Source of the DNA: Cycas panzhihuaensis
Lineage: Eukaryota > Cycadophyta
Assembly: GCA_023213395.1 (NCBI GenBank)
Contig: CM041465.1
Location: 17,050,001-17,114,000, forward strand
Length of the DNA: 64,000 nt
Direction: 5' to 3'
Shown: piece after piece, positions 1 through 10,809 of the stretch
How positions within the stretch are numbered: the stretch's first letter is position 1
Layout: the number at the start of each line of letters is the position of its first letter
Position numbers and translations under genes: made by a program
The notes under the pieces: generated by a model
What the model saw: only the letters and a program-made list of their open reading frames with translations
The model's database searches: none
What the model was told of the DNA's origin: nothing

Positions 1-670
1 AATATTTCATCAAACTGAGGTCAGACAATTCGACCGTTTTGCTAAGGTCCTTTTTCAGCTGGCTTATTACATGTTCACTATTACCCATTACTAGCATGTC
101 ATCCACAAAGATTATGATATAAGTGACTTTATCCTTATGGTGCTTGATAAACAATATTGTATCAATATCTTGATAGTCACAAACCTCGTATCAAGGTTGC
201 CTCATCCCTTTAGACAACTTGGCAAGCCAAGCGCAAGGGGCTTGTTTAAGGCCATACAAGGACTTTCTGAGCCTGCAAACCTTATGCTCTCGACCTTCGA
301 TCTCATATCCTTCTAGCTGAGCCATGTAAATTTCTTCTTCAAGATCTCCATTGAGAAACACGGTCTTAATATCAAGTTGGTGGATTTTCCAACCCTGTTG
401 AGTAGCCAAGGCCACAAGAGTTCTAATTGTAGGCCATTTGGTTGTAGGTGCAAAGACTTCAGTGTAGTCGATGCCTTCCCTTTGTGTAAATCCTTTAGCT
501 ACCAACCTTGCCTTGTGTTTTTTAAGGGTGTCATTTGATCTATATTTATTTTTGAACACCCGTTTATTTTGAACTACCTTTCTGCCAAGTGGTAGATCAA
601 TGAGCTCCCATGTACCGTTCTTGATAAGAGATTGGTACTCTTCGTTCATGGCATTTCTCCAAGCTGTATG
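1..670 (-). pseudogene. C1 reverse transcriptase, N-terminal part
   Basis: Copies the element RNA into DNA inside virus-like particles. The frame reads through typical copia RT blocks: KHKARLVAKGFTQ, then DYTEVFAPTTKWPTIRTLVA, then LDIKTVFLNGDLEEEIYMAQ and SLYGLKQAPCAW. One in-frame TGA at about 191 follows, and the same frame continues to the catalytic block FVDDM near bases 95-110. The first catalytic Asp (LDIKTVFLNG) and the Asp pair are both present. The rest of the palm, the thumb and RNase H are beyond the window start. Assignment to copia RT is secure; the broken state rests on the internal stop and the frameshift toward integrase. Confidence 0.9.
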
Positions 671-1356
671 CTTTACATCTTCTTCTTACGTTAAGGGCTC
701 TTCATTAAGAGTAAGGTGTAATTCTGCTGGTTCAGGCTCAGTATATAATGATTCCTATATCCTTACTCTATAGGCACTTCGAGTGCCAGTTTTTCCCACC
801 TTATCTGGTCGTATGTCCTTATTCAGTTGGCAGGCTTCTCGAGATCTTCGAGTTGGGAATGATGTCCTTATTTTCCCAACTTCTTAGTTCTTATCATGCT
901 CGTTAAAATGATTATTTTGTGAGAAGGATGTTGATGTGCCTGAGGAAGATGGTCCTTCTACCACTGTTTTATCTTTGTTAACTGAAGGTGGAGATGATGG
1001 TTCTTCTATAATGGCTTTGCCTTTGTCAACTCTGCTATCTTCAAAGATGGTGCTGGATGTGCACTCATTTGTTTAGACTTACAACTTGTATCCTCCAAGG
1101 CTCTATTGTCAGCTTCCAACATTTGAAGTAATTTATGTCTGTCCTCCCCCCCAAAATTTAGAATCTAAACATCATACTTGATAACATTATTGTAGCTGCG
1201 TGAGGGTACTATGGAGTCTAATTTAAGTAATTGATCCTTTGTCTTCATAAAAATGACATCTTTGGTAACAATAATTTTTCATTGTGAAGGTATGAAGACC
1301 TTATACCCTTTCTTATCCATAGGGTATCCAACAAAGATGCCTTTAAGTACCCTTAG
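671..1356 (-). other. C1 spacer between integrase and reverse transcriptase
   Basis: About 0.7 kb that in copia elements encodes the variable integrase C-terminus and linker. No open frame longer than a few tens of codons survives. The change of frame between integrase and reverse transcriptase must fall here. Confidence 0.6.
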
Positions 1357-2120
1357 CTAGAGTTTATTTCGATCTGCATCCAGAATATGGGCATAGTATG
1401 TAGAGCCAAAACTTCTAAAGTAGTGAATAATGGGGGCTTGTCCTGACCACTTTTCATTAGATGATTGTACTTCCTTTGATGGGCTAACATCATTGATACA
1501 ATAAACAACTGTCCAAATTGCTTCAGACCATAGATAGGCAAGTATATTTTTATATATTAACATAGCATGAGCCATGTTCATGATTGTCCTGTTCATGCAC
1601 TTGGAAACTCCATTTTGTTGTGCGGTACCTGCTACTATTGTTTGATGCTTGATGTCATTGTCTCGAAGGTAGCTTTCAAACTCATATGAGGTATATTCAC
1701 TACCATTATCAGTTCAAAGATATTTGAGTTGATAACCTGACTCTTTTTTAGTAGAGGCTTTGAATTCCTTAAATATATGGAATGCTTCATCTTTCTTGTG
1801 TAGAAAATCTACCCATACTTTTCTAGTAAAATCATCAATGAAAGAGATGTAATATAGCTTGCCCTTCAGTGAAGGAATGGCCATTGGCCCACACAAATTA
1901 GACTGTACTAATTCTAATAGATGGTTTGATTTCCACTGACTTTTAGGAAAAGGTTGTTGATGAGATTTGGTAATGATACAAGCTTCACATTTAAAAGGCT
2001 TAGAGGAAAACTTTGGAAGGTTTAGAAGAGTGTTAGAAAGATCTCTAAGTTTATCAATGTGAACATGGCCCATACGAGCATGCCAAAGAGCTTATAGTGA
2101 TAACGTTGGATGGGTCAAGA
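1357..2120 (-). pseudogene. C1 integrase (GAG-pre-integrase and rve core)
   Basis: Would join element cDNA to the host chromosome. The zinc-binding part is seen as GHVHIDKLRD followed by CEACIITKSHQQPF. The catalytic core follows: QSNLCGPMA, where copia integrases have Asp in place of this Asn, then FIDDFTRKVWVDFL, then TDNGSEYTS just after an in-frame TGA. The third acidic position is Lys in NGVSKCMNRT, where the family has Glu. Two of the three DDE residues are therefore lost. After NRTIMNMAHAML the protein ends near DADRNKL. Both substitutions and the TGA fit G-to-A or C-to-T changes. Confidence 0.88.
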
Positions 2121-2163
2121 TGGAATTAAATATAAATTCTTCATCGATACAAGGGCTTTGGGC

Positions 2164-2538
2164 TCAATGGGCTTCAGAAGATGGAGAGCCATTTAGTCGA
2201 AAGAGTTTGCCTGAGAGATGTCCAGTCAAAACCACTTGATTAGTTGGAGGGTGAATGACCTTAAGAGTCTGGTCATTTTCGGTTACACTCAGATCGAATC
2301 CACGAGAAATAAGTGTAGATAAAGAGAGTAGGTTTTGTTTGAGATTGGGTATATATAAGACATCAAGCAATGTAAAATCTTCTAAGCCTTGGAGTTTCAG
2401 GCAAATGTTGCCAATTCTTTCAACAGGTTGTTGCGATTTATCAGCCATGTGAACAACTCCATAAATATTTGAGTTAAATGTTTGATATAGACTACAATTG
2501 CATGTCATATGTTGAGTTGCTCTTGTGTCCATGATCCA
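2164..2538 (-). pseudogene. C1 aspartic protease region
   Basis: Processes the Gag-Pol polyprotein. The active-site block reads MDTRATQHMT, where copia proteases have Asp-Ser/Thr-Gly; Asp is kept but Gly is Arg. The following residues, LYQTFNSNIYGVVHMADKSQ and then LLDVLYIPNLKQNLLSLSTL, are typical of copia protease and the start of the GAG-pre-integrase segment. It is in frame with gag upstream and integrase downstream. A stop at 2164 separates it from the integrase part. Confidence 0.85.
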
Positions 2539-3738
2539 CTATCCATCGATTGAAGCCACACTATTGGCAATTCCAATAGGGCTTGGCATTGATGAAGGGA
2601 ATTCACAAGCGATATATCCACATCGAGCTTCAAAGTATCTCTTTGGTTGGTCAATGGAATTTGATGCTGAAGATCCCTCAATTCTTTGAATATGTGCTTG
2701 TACAAATCCTACACCACTAAAGGGTTCTTCACAAGTTTCTTCAACATTGTGAGCTCCATGTTTTGGTTGGAACTTGGCCAACTTATAAGTGGTAGTTCTG
2801 TAATTTTTTGCTAAGTGTCCTTTACGGTTACACCGATTACACATAATGGTTTGATTACTAGTCCTTGAAGAAGTACTGGTTTAGCCTAACTGTCATACTC
2901 TTTGTTGAGGTGGCCCTTGGCCTTGAAATTATCGAGGTTGTGATTAAGGGCTTGATTGACCTTGTGGACGATTTCCCATATTTCTTCCTCTTCCTCTTGC
3001 TCGGTTATTTCCTCTGCTGTGAGAGGGACCTTGATTTTTTATGTAACAAACTTCTTCTTCTACCTCAAAGGCCGCATCTGGAAGAGAGTCAGAGACTACA
3101 AAGTTTGTATCAAAGGTCTTGTCAAATTCTATGAACTTCTCGGCAAGTGCTTTGAAGTTGAGTGTCTTCAATGTTCCACTAGATTGAAGACTTCAAAGCA
3201 AGTTTTTATAATTAGGGACATGTAAACAAGATTGGATCAAAAATACCCAAGTAATACATTGGGTCTTAATGTCTTTGTTAATTGCCTATTTGATTGGTTG
3301 AATGAGATTTATTGTCTCATGAGCTCATCCCTTCTACATTTTTAATTTATTCATTTTAAAAACAGGATGAACAAATTCTAAATCTGACTTTGTATCAAAG
3401 TTCTTTCTAAGAACTTCTAGGACCTTCCAGGCTGTATCATGTTCCTCTTTATTTATCAAGTTATATAAAGAGTGATCAATGACCAACAAAATTCCTGCAC
3501 GAATCTTTTCATCATCTATCTCCTATTGTAGTTTAGTTGTAGCATCTGTAGGAGCTGTTGGGGTAGATCCACTAGAAGCAGTTGTTGTAGCCGTTGCTGG
3601 TATGCTAGGTGTAAGCTGCATGTGGGCTCTCCAAAGGCCTTCATACTTTACTGCATTTTTTATTCTGGTGTACCATATATCTCAATTTTCTTTGCCTTTC
3701 AATATGCAGTTAACATTTTGCTTGAATTGAGATGACAT
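2539..3738 (-). pseudogene. C1 Gag (copia nucleocapsid protein)
   Basis: Forms the virus-like particle and binds element RNA. I place the start at the ATG ending at 3738, because MSSQFKQNVNCILKGKEN, then an in-frame TGA, then DIWYTRIKNAVKYEGLW match the conserved N-terminus of copia Gag. The C-terminal zinc knuckle at about 2795-2843 reads CNRCNRKGHLAKNY: the last Cys of the CCHC finger is Tyr. An Arg/Gly-rich stretch (RGNNRARGRGRNMGNRPQ) precedes it. Several stops interrupt the frame. Confidence 0.82.
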
Positions 3739-5730
3739 GGTGATGATGAAGAAGTAGAAGAGATGATAGAAGTATGTGTCACTAACACGTGTGACTAGTA
3801 CACCTAGCGCAGTAAGGATATAGAAATGATTGTTATGATGAGAAGCAAGCAATAATTAATTATTTTTTAACAATTATATAAAAAATAAATATAAGTAATG
3901 ATGCAAGAATGAGGCCTAATGTAGAGTTGGCAAAGAGTAGTGATGTGTCATGCCACTAACCTCTCACTTATGTCCAAATGTAGGTGAGGTTTCGATGCCT
4001 AAGGCTTCTAGTATACGATTAGGGCCTTCACCCGCGATACCCACACCTGTGCTTGGTAATGAAATCCAAGTCACAGTGGAGCCCAGGTACTCCCAGTCCT
4101 CACTCAGTTCACTAATGAGCAGCTATATACCTCCTCCGAAGAGTCAAACGGTGCTGCGTATCCCACAGCTATGAAAGATATTAGACTAGGTTAATTTTAA
4201 TCTTGTATTAAGGTTTTCAGTTTTCCTGAGTGGTTATCAGGATTATCCCTAATTGGAGGCTGTAAGTATGGCTAACCTATCTCTCTACCACTATTCTGAT
4301 TAAGACCAGACCCAGTATGAAACTCACACCTCCCTTAGGGGCTGGACTTCAGTTAACCTTGGTCTATTTTAACCAAGGTGAGTGTGCACACAAGTTAAGA
4401 ACTGGTGGTATAGATTATATAGATGAGATTCCTTTTAGGAATAGTATAAGATGTTTTTGTATAACTGAAAACTGAAATAGAAACTTACCAAATGTGCTTG
4501 CTTATTTTTTGTGCTTGCTTTATTGTTGTTGCTGCTTTTGTGATGCTTTGTTATTTTTACTGATTTTGTTATGCTTTATTGTTGTTTCTACTTTTGTGAT
4601 GCTTTATGCTATGTGTGCAAATAGAAAGGCATGCTAGATTTAGCAGGGGAACTGAATGTTGCTTCCGATCCAAGATTTCCCTTGCTTTAGTACAATGTTT
4701 CCAAATATGATTTTAGAAGTTTTGATACAAAAGCCATAATGGGCTAAAAATTGGATCAACTTGGTGCTAAAATGATGATTTTTCTAAATCTATATGCATG
4801 CTATTTTGCCCTATTTTGTGATTTTTTCACAAAATTTACAAATAATGATAAATGAGCAAATTTTTAGAAATTACAAATATGAAGGCCTAAATGATGAAAT
4901 CTGAATTTATGACAGAAGGAAAAAGTGTTTAGAATGTTGTTTATGATAGAGTTATGAAGTCATATTTTTGAAAAGGCACAAAACATTTTCTGCTTGAAAA
5001 AGCACCAAAGTAAAATCATGTCAGATCAACTATCTCAGAATTTGGGCCTCAATATTTTAAAAGTTATATTTTGATATGTACATTAACTTTCCCTTTTGCA
5101 CCATCTATAAAATCAGCAAAAACATTGCTCGAAATGCCCTTCTAAGGTCCTTTGTGGGGTTGAGTAGGCAAAATCAGCAACCGTGAGAAAACTGCATAGA
5201 TCTCACTAACCAATGGATGAAATTTGATGAGATTTATCTTAAAATGATCTTAAGACATACATGTACTAAGTACCTTAATAAAACTTTCAGATCTTCAGCT
5301 TATAATTAAAGGATTTCATTAGGAAAAGTGCTTTAAATCACTTATCCATAAAATTTACCCTTTTTGTCATAGTCAAAACTCATTGTTGTAGGCTGAATCT
5401 GAAATTTCTCTAGAAGAAAAAAATGATCCTCTGGTGAAGGTGACCTTTCATGCCAAATTTCATCAAATTCTGAGATGGTTAAATTTTTATGAAATTTTGA
5501 GCCTTTAATGCTTTCAAGATTGTTCCAACAGCTGAATGGCTTCAAAAACCTGTATTCTTCATCTATGAATTTCTTCACACATGGACAAAGTAGAAACATG
5601 CAAAATACTATAATTTTATGCTCTCAAAATGTTAAAAAATAAGGAATGCACTCTCAATACTTCACATTGAAGGTGAAGGAGAGGCAAAATGACTCCATGC
5701 AAGTGGAATGGAGTGAATAGATCCCCTTCT
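3739..5730. other. Long non-coding stretch between C1 gag and the primer-binding site
   Basis: Nearly 2 kb separates gag from the nearest plausible primer-binding site, far more than the usual short copia leader. I see no coding domain on either strand. An inverted repeat around 4350-4380 (ACCTTGGT and ACCAAGGT) is the only local structure noted. It could be an inserted non-autonomous element, or part of another old repeat. I do not recognise it. Confidence 0.4.
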
Positions 5731-5743
5731 GGCTCTAACACCA
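5731..5743 (-). other. Candidate C1 primer-binding site
   Basis: The minus strand reads TGGTGTTAGAGCC, two transitions from the TGGTATCAGAGC complementary to initiator Met-tRNA. It lies two bases inside a TG...CA-type LTR edge (TTCCTTCA on the minus strand). Confidence 0.55.
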
Positions 5744-5745
5744 CA

Positions 5746-6040
5746 TGAAGGAAGGATGGATCTAGGAGATAAACCACTCACATACACACAATGGCAATGG
5801 AGAATAAAAAAGAAGATGAAACAAGATATGAGAGCAAGCTTGGAGGTGAGAATCAATAATGACTCCCTCCTTTAGATTTTATCTTTTATTATTGAGGGTG
5901 AGCATTAGGGTTAGGATTTTTCCACCTAATGACATAAACCTGAAACTACATCTAAATGCACATAAAGTACATTTCATTAAGAGACTAATGCTAATGATAT
6001 ATCCTAAGGTAACATAATTAATCTACACAAATAACCTTGA
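5746..6040 (-). repeat. Candidate 5' LTR of C1
   Basis: On the minus strand this AT-rich block ends TTCCTTCA immediately before the primer-binding site and contains an AATAAAAG polyadenylation-like signal. Its start is uncertain; a TGAATCAAGG near 6040 or the AT repeat beyond are both possible. Its partner LTR would be outside the window. Confidence 0.4.
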
Positions 6041-6052
6041 TTCATTAACCTC

Positions 6053-6056
<4 letters not shown>

Positions 6057-6107
<51 letters not shown>
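6057..6107. repeat. (AT)n microsatellite, about 51 bp
   Basis: An uninterrupted alternating AT tract. It sits at the probable junction between C1 and the leader of C2 and obscures that boundary. Confidence 0.97.
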
Positions 6108-6108
<1 letters not shown>

Positions 6109-6317
6109 CATAAAATATAAAGAACCTAATAATGCAATTATAACCAATTTGTAGAAGATTGACTTCAGAGAGTGAGATCTTCTTTTACAGAAGGTGAAAC
6201 TTTAAACTGATTTCTCCAGTAGACAGATGGCCTTGCCAGGAATCCAACAAGCAATCATATACTACAATTTCTTCAAGCAGATAAAGAGATAGATAAGCAA
6301 AATGAATATCAACCTAT

Positions 6318-6329
6318 GATCTGATACCA
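6318..6329 (-). other. C2 primer-binding site (initiator Met-tRNA)
   Basis: The minus strand reads TGGTATCAGATC, one mismatch from the standard Met-tRNA site, two bases from the LTR edge at 6332. This fixes the orientation of C2 as minus. Confidence 0.8.
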
Positions 6330-6331
6330 AA

Positions 6332-6654
6332 TGTAGGTTATAATGGAGATACAGAGCAGAGCAGTAAACCATAAGAAAACTAATCTATATTTGAAACATG
6401 CGAATATATCATTTTGATTAACCCATTTTTTCTTGAGAGTACATAAAATCCTTCAATAAGTGGTGTTGATGAATACCAACGGAGATGACCCTATAACATT
6501 TATACTTTTGAGGGAGGAGGGAAACCTCCTCAACCCCTAATTCAAAGTAATATAAAATAATATGGAACATTAATTAAACCTTACCTAACTTACCTTGAAA
6601 GGTTGTTTGCTGCATACTCTAAGGTGGGGTTAAGTGATGGGCATTCACCCAACA
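6332..6654 (-). repeat. LTR of a second copia-type element, C2
   Basis: A 323-bp unit that on the minus strand begins TGTTGGGTGAATGCCC and ends ATAACCTACA, directly followed by a Met-tRNA primer-binding site. Only about 200 bp of its internal region (6108-6331) remains before C1 begins, so C1 probably inserted into the C2 leader. The flank to the right begins TTCAA; the matching target duplicate is not in view. Confidence 0.75.
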
Positions 6655-8629
6655 TTCAATAAGATACCTCTTGGTTTTACTTAGGATTATAATGACATGA
6701 GTCTATTTCTTCTCATTGTGCCTCCTTCCACCGTTAAGAAGTTCTTACCTTAATTGTTCTTTCCTAATAACTAGTTTTTTATCCACATGATAAACTTTGA
6801 GGCATCCTATCTTATTGAGTTTCTTTTTGGTTAAAATAGGGTTATTATTCATTTAGATAACCTTTGTTCCACTACAAGCATAAAATAAAACTATCTTTAC
6901 AATGATTATAAACTACGATTCCAAGAAACTCATCTACTAAAGAGTATAAACTATAATAGCCTCCCCTATCGTTTGAGATGGGCATTGCTCCATAATGAGG
7001 GTAAACTACAACTCTGAGATTCCTATTGTTTGATGAGCTAAAACTAGGGACAATCCTTTTTATCTTGCTTTCATAATTATTACTTTCATATCATAGAAGC
7101 TTTCCTCTATCTCCACTTCTACTATGGATTGTTTTTAATGCTCTCTTATATATCAATTATTCCTAGTGATCATGTAAGACTATTATTTCCTCAGTGGATA
7201 TAAGCTTTGGACATAAGGTCTTGATCTCTACTTTAGGTGATTTTATCAAATCTTTTGTAGCCTTTTCTTCTTAGTTTTAAACTTAGAAGAGAAGTTAGCC
7301 CCTTAGTTCTATCTTTAAAGTTGTAACTAGATATAGAGCCTAAGCTATTAGCTTTAGTATGTACATAAGATAATTTAGTCTTTCTTAATGTCTACCTTTT
7401 AGTATTAAGAGGTGGTCTATTTATATATTTTTCATATATAGTAACTCAATCTTGGTCTTGATATGATCTTTAATATTCTTTTATTATACTCCTAAAGTTA
7501 TTACTCATTCTATCAACCTCTCTTTTACACTTAGAGATAATATGATCTAGAGATTCTTTCTTTTCTCATGGCTTAATCTTTGAAAATTTTGGTTGATAGC
7601 CTCTATCACCTTTGTTTTATTAGAAAGAATCATCCCTGTTGTACTATAAGAAGGTGTTTAATGATTAAGTTAGTTATGTATTATATATTATCTCTTCATC
7701 TTATCTTGATGAAAATCACATGACGATTGTAGTCAAGTAGGTGAATGAGTATCTTCCAAAAAGCAAGTTCAATGATGCTTGGTTTACCATGAACCTCACC
7801 TAAACCATTGTATAGAACCATATAGTTCATTTTGTCCAAAAGGTTAAAAGAAAAAAAAAAAAAAAGAGTAAAAAAAAGGGTAATAAGTAAGGGAGTAAAG
7901 TTATCTATTTATACTTGGCACCCTCTTACTATCTAGAGCATGTTGTATGATGGTTTCATCTCCACCTATATTTATTATAGGTTGGGTTTATTTGGGTGCA
8001 TCATTTAGGACCTTTGAATCTAGTTTCTTGGGCCTATTATGGCCTTAATTGAGATCAAAACTCACTTGACACTTTTCTTGTCTCTATGATTAGCCTAGTC
8101 ATGATTGTACCTTTCTCATTTTATAGTCGAAACTAACTCCCTATTTATTACAACCAATTCCTCATAGATTGATTCCTACCTTTTCCTTTATTGATCACTT
8201 AGTATTTAATTATTATTCTTCTTTACCATGGCATTGAGTATATATATTAATGGAGGTAGTAGAGGAAACTAAAGATTGTCTACTACTGTAGGGGTAATTT
8301 ATGATCAGTTAGGAAATTTTATCATTTCTTCTATCTTATTTTTACTAGAGCAACTAATAATAAAGATAAGTATATGTTATATGTAGGAGTTTTGGCAAAT
8401 ATATTACACTCTTATCATGGTCCCATCAACTTGTACCCTAACTCCCAAATAGTAGTTTATCAACTAGTTAGCATATATCACGTTTACTCTCCTTAACTAC
8501 TTTTCCTTCACCATTAGGTTTTGTTATTGTTGTCATTGTTCTCATTAGTTACTATATAGTATGACTCACATGATTATAATATTAAATCTAACTCCTTAGT
8601 TTCTCATTCTAGACAAATATCTTGGATAA
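6655..8629 (+). mobile_element. Tat-E: old 3' region of a Ty3/Tat element
   Basis: No coding sequence survives, but the segment is collinear with the post-integrase region of Tat-B (39205-40330 plus 43562-43890). Shared landmarks are the ATGAGGGTAAACTAC and ATGAGCTAAAACTA blocks (about 6995-7050), an A-rich block near 7850, the phrase ATGGTTTCATCTCCACCTAT near 7950, and GTTAGGAAATTTTATC near 8310. It shows the empty target site of solo LTR S (TTTATGATCAGTTAGG near 8300). Tat-D inserted at 8630 ends it here. Confidence 0.7.
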
Positions 8630-10134
8630 TATTTCCCAGCTTTTAGGAATGACGTTGACATAACGACACAAGTAAGTGTAGGTATACATATTTATCTTTA
8701 TCACCCATCGTATTTATTATGTTATTTTGGTTTATGTGATGTATTAATTAATTAGTAGATGCATTCTTATTTATATGATTTCCTTACTTGTGCCCTATTT
8801 TATATCAATGATGAATAGGACTCTAGTCTAATGGACTTAGAGCCCTCCATGTCAGTTTATCAATTGGAAAGAAACCTCTCCACATCCCTGCAACTTGCTT
8901 TTCAGACATGTCCTTATTCATTTGGCTATATTTCTTTCCTATAACTACTAATCACTCCTCATTTTAGGCCTTAGGATTAGAGTGGCCTTAGGATAAGTTT
9001 TGGGACCCTTTTACCCATTCTACTCTTGTACTACTACCTTTCTTTATGTAAAAGGTGGTATTGCAAAGCAATTTACAGTACCACATATATATTGCGATAC
9101 TATAAATTTATCTATAGAATGGCTATTATGACTTTCAACCATGTCTCTAATGGTTAAATGACTTTTTTATCACCTTGTTTGATGGCCCAACTATGCCACA
9201 TCAACATAGGTTAGATCTCCATATTCTTAAGAACTTCATTGGACCTCCAACAATATTTTTTATTTAAAATTTTCTTAAGATTTGAAGCTCACCTCCTTAG
9301 CTTGTCTATGGTTTTGGGCAGTGGTTTCTCCACATTGTAGGAATAAAACCACCACCCCCTCACCTTGTTTTCTTCTATAAAGTACCTCAAGTTTAAGGGT
9401 ATAACATCATAGATTTTCTATTCTTCTCATAGTAATGAAATGCTATCGAAATTTCACCTCAACAACTCTTCCATCATTCATGTGAATTGTATACTTTAGA
9501 GTTAAGGTGGTGACATTGGAGATCAACTTAAGAGCAAGCAAGGAAGTATTAGAGAGTTTCTTGTTAGGCCACCATTGCTCCCCATCTCTTCATTATCTTA
9601 GGCATACCATTTCCTATCTTGGTTTGTTGATTATGAGGATCCTTTCACCCTTTCTCTCCATGCTTTTTCTTACCAAGTTATATAAGTAGAGTTGCACGGA
9701 TTGATAGTTTCTCTTTTTGTTATGATAGTAGAAGGTAGGATTTGAATTTGCATGATTTTTCTTTCTCTTTTGCCTACATTTTCACTAAGTTGTAGGGTTT
9801 TTGTTGGATTGGTTTCCCTTAGTATAACTAGGGAAACCACTTGCATTACTATCAACTTCAATTACACATCATAGAGGTAAGTGGCAATCTTATTTATTTG
9901 TAATTTCTCTTAAGTTTATTGCTTTTACACTCTTTTTTTCCCATCATAGGGGTATCTAGCAAGTAGAAACGCTGTTGAATTTCTCTCAAGGGTATGTAAG
10001 TTTAGCCCCCTCTATTTTAAAATCAAGCATATGGTGATTGTGGGTATCAAGCTTCCTCTTCATCTAATGTCCAATTTTATAGGTACACACTATAACATTT
10101 TTTGTCTCTTACAATATTTTCTTTATTTACTTTC
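8630..10134 (+). repeat. Tat-D 5' LTR, left part
   Basis: The start TATTTCCCAGCTTTTAGGAA aligns with the Tat-A LTR start (TGTTTCCTAGC...GGGAATGG), and AGTAAGTGTAGGTATAC matches AGGTAAGCATAGGTATGC. A decayed palindrome at about 9054-9083 and a TATA-like GGGTATAAC near 9396 are in the same order as in Tat-A. The LTR is interrupted at 10134 by Tat-A and resumes at 27029. Confidence 0.72.
10130..10134. repeat. Left target-site duplication of Tat-A
   Basis: CTTTC immediately before the 5' LTR, identical to 27024-27028 after the 3' LTR. The exact match supports both LTR edges. Confidence 0.9.
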
Positions 10135-10641
10135 TATTTCTCGGCTACCAGGAATGAATACAGATAGGTCAACTTAGCTAAGCACATGTATGCTTCTTCC
10201 TTTTCACTTCTATAGTTTCTTTAGAAAGGTTGACTGAAGTATTATCTCATTGCATGACTGACTGCTTCATTTGTATGATCACCTTGCATCCGTTGCTTAA
10301 TCATGCTATTTATTGTATTGTGAGCCTATAACGACCAGTGGGACCAACCTTTCCACAAGGTGGACATCCCCATCGCACTTTACGACCCTCCACTCTATCT
10401 CCACATTGCCTGAAACCTCGTTTGATTTGTATGACCCATTTATACCCTGACCTCACATCTTTACCATGATGTTTCTGGGACCTTTAGCCCTTGATACTTC
10501 TTTTGGCCTTGTTCACATGCCTTTTGGACTGTCCTAGCCACCTCAACAGGAGGGCCAGCCCCTCCCTGGCCTGCCACATCAACTTTTAAGGCTCCCAAAA
10601 CCTAGATTATTACCATTCTAGCTTTTTGGTCCCACACCACT

Positions 10642-10669
10642 GTAAACTTAGCAATACCACAAAGTTTAC
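10642..10669. promoter_or_regulatory. 28-bp degenerate palindrome in the Tat-A LTR
   Basis: GTAAACTT ... AAGTTTAC, symmetrical about 10655/10656, some 135 bp upstream of the TATA box. The 3' LTR has the same element at 24842-24869 with a centre closer to GGTAC. It resembles the perfect palindrome at 22438-22459, so it may be a shared protein-binding site. Confidence 0.6.
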
Positions 10670-10705
10670 CACGGTGCAGCTGTTGCAAGTTATTTTTTAA
10701 TTTGT

Positions 10706-10741
10706 CGTGGTAATTCTCACATTTTTTGCAGAATTGCCACG
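10706..10741. promoter_or_regulatory. Stem-loop in the Tat-A LTR
   Basis: CGTGGTAATTCT and AGAATTGCCACG pair at 11 of 12 positions around a 12-base loop. The 3' LTR keeps the structure at 24906-24941 with the mismatch in the other arm. It lies between the palindrome and the TATA box. Confidence 0.55.
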
Positions 10742-10802
10742 TGGCCTCATTCCCAGCTCAGCCGTATTCACGCCCTATTCGCTTGTCTAGGGTTGATATG
10801 GG

Positions 10803-10809
10803 TATAAAA
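10803..10809 (+). promoter_or_regulatory. TATA box of the Tat-A 5' LTR
   Basis: TATAAAA within GGGTATAAAACCC, preserved exactly in the 3' LTR at 25013-25019. It is the best candidate for the element's RNA polymerase II promoter; the transcription start would be about 25-35 bases downstream. Confidence 0.65.

Larger units (their letters stand above)
1..6040 (-). mobile_element. Ty1/copia retrotransposon C1, 3' end outside the window
   Basis: Read on the minus strand, the order is LTR candidate, primer-binding site, gag, protease, integrase, reverse transcriptase. Integrase before reverse transcriptase is the copia order. Gag, protease and integrase share one frame from 3738 down to about 1357, and reverse transcriptase is in another, so at least one frameshift lies between 650 and 1357. 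In-frame stops and lost catalytic residues show the copy is dead. RNase H and the 3' LTR lie left of base 1. The 5' boundary is uncertain because the leader is about 2 kb long. Confidence 0.85.

Noticed and set aside
5662-5856. Minus-strand 64-codon ORF with a hydrophobic start resembling a signal peptide
   Set aside because: It overlaps the candidate C1 LTR edge and primer-binding site; hydrophobicity is explained by T-rich sequence.
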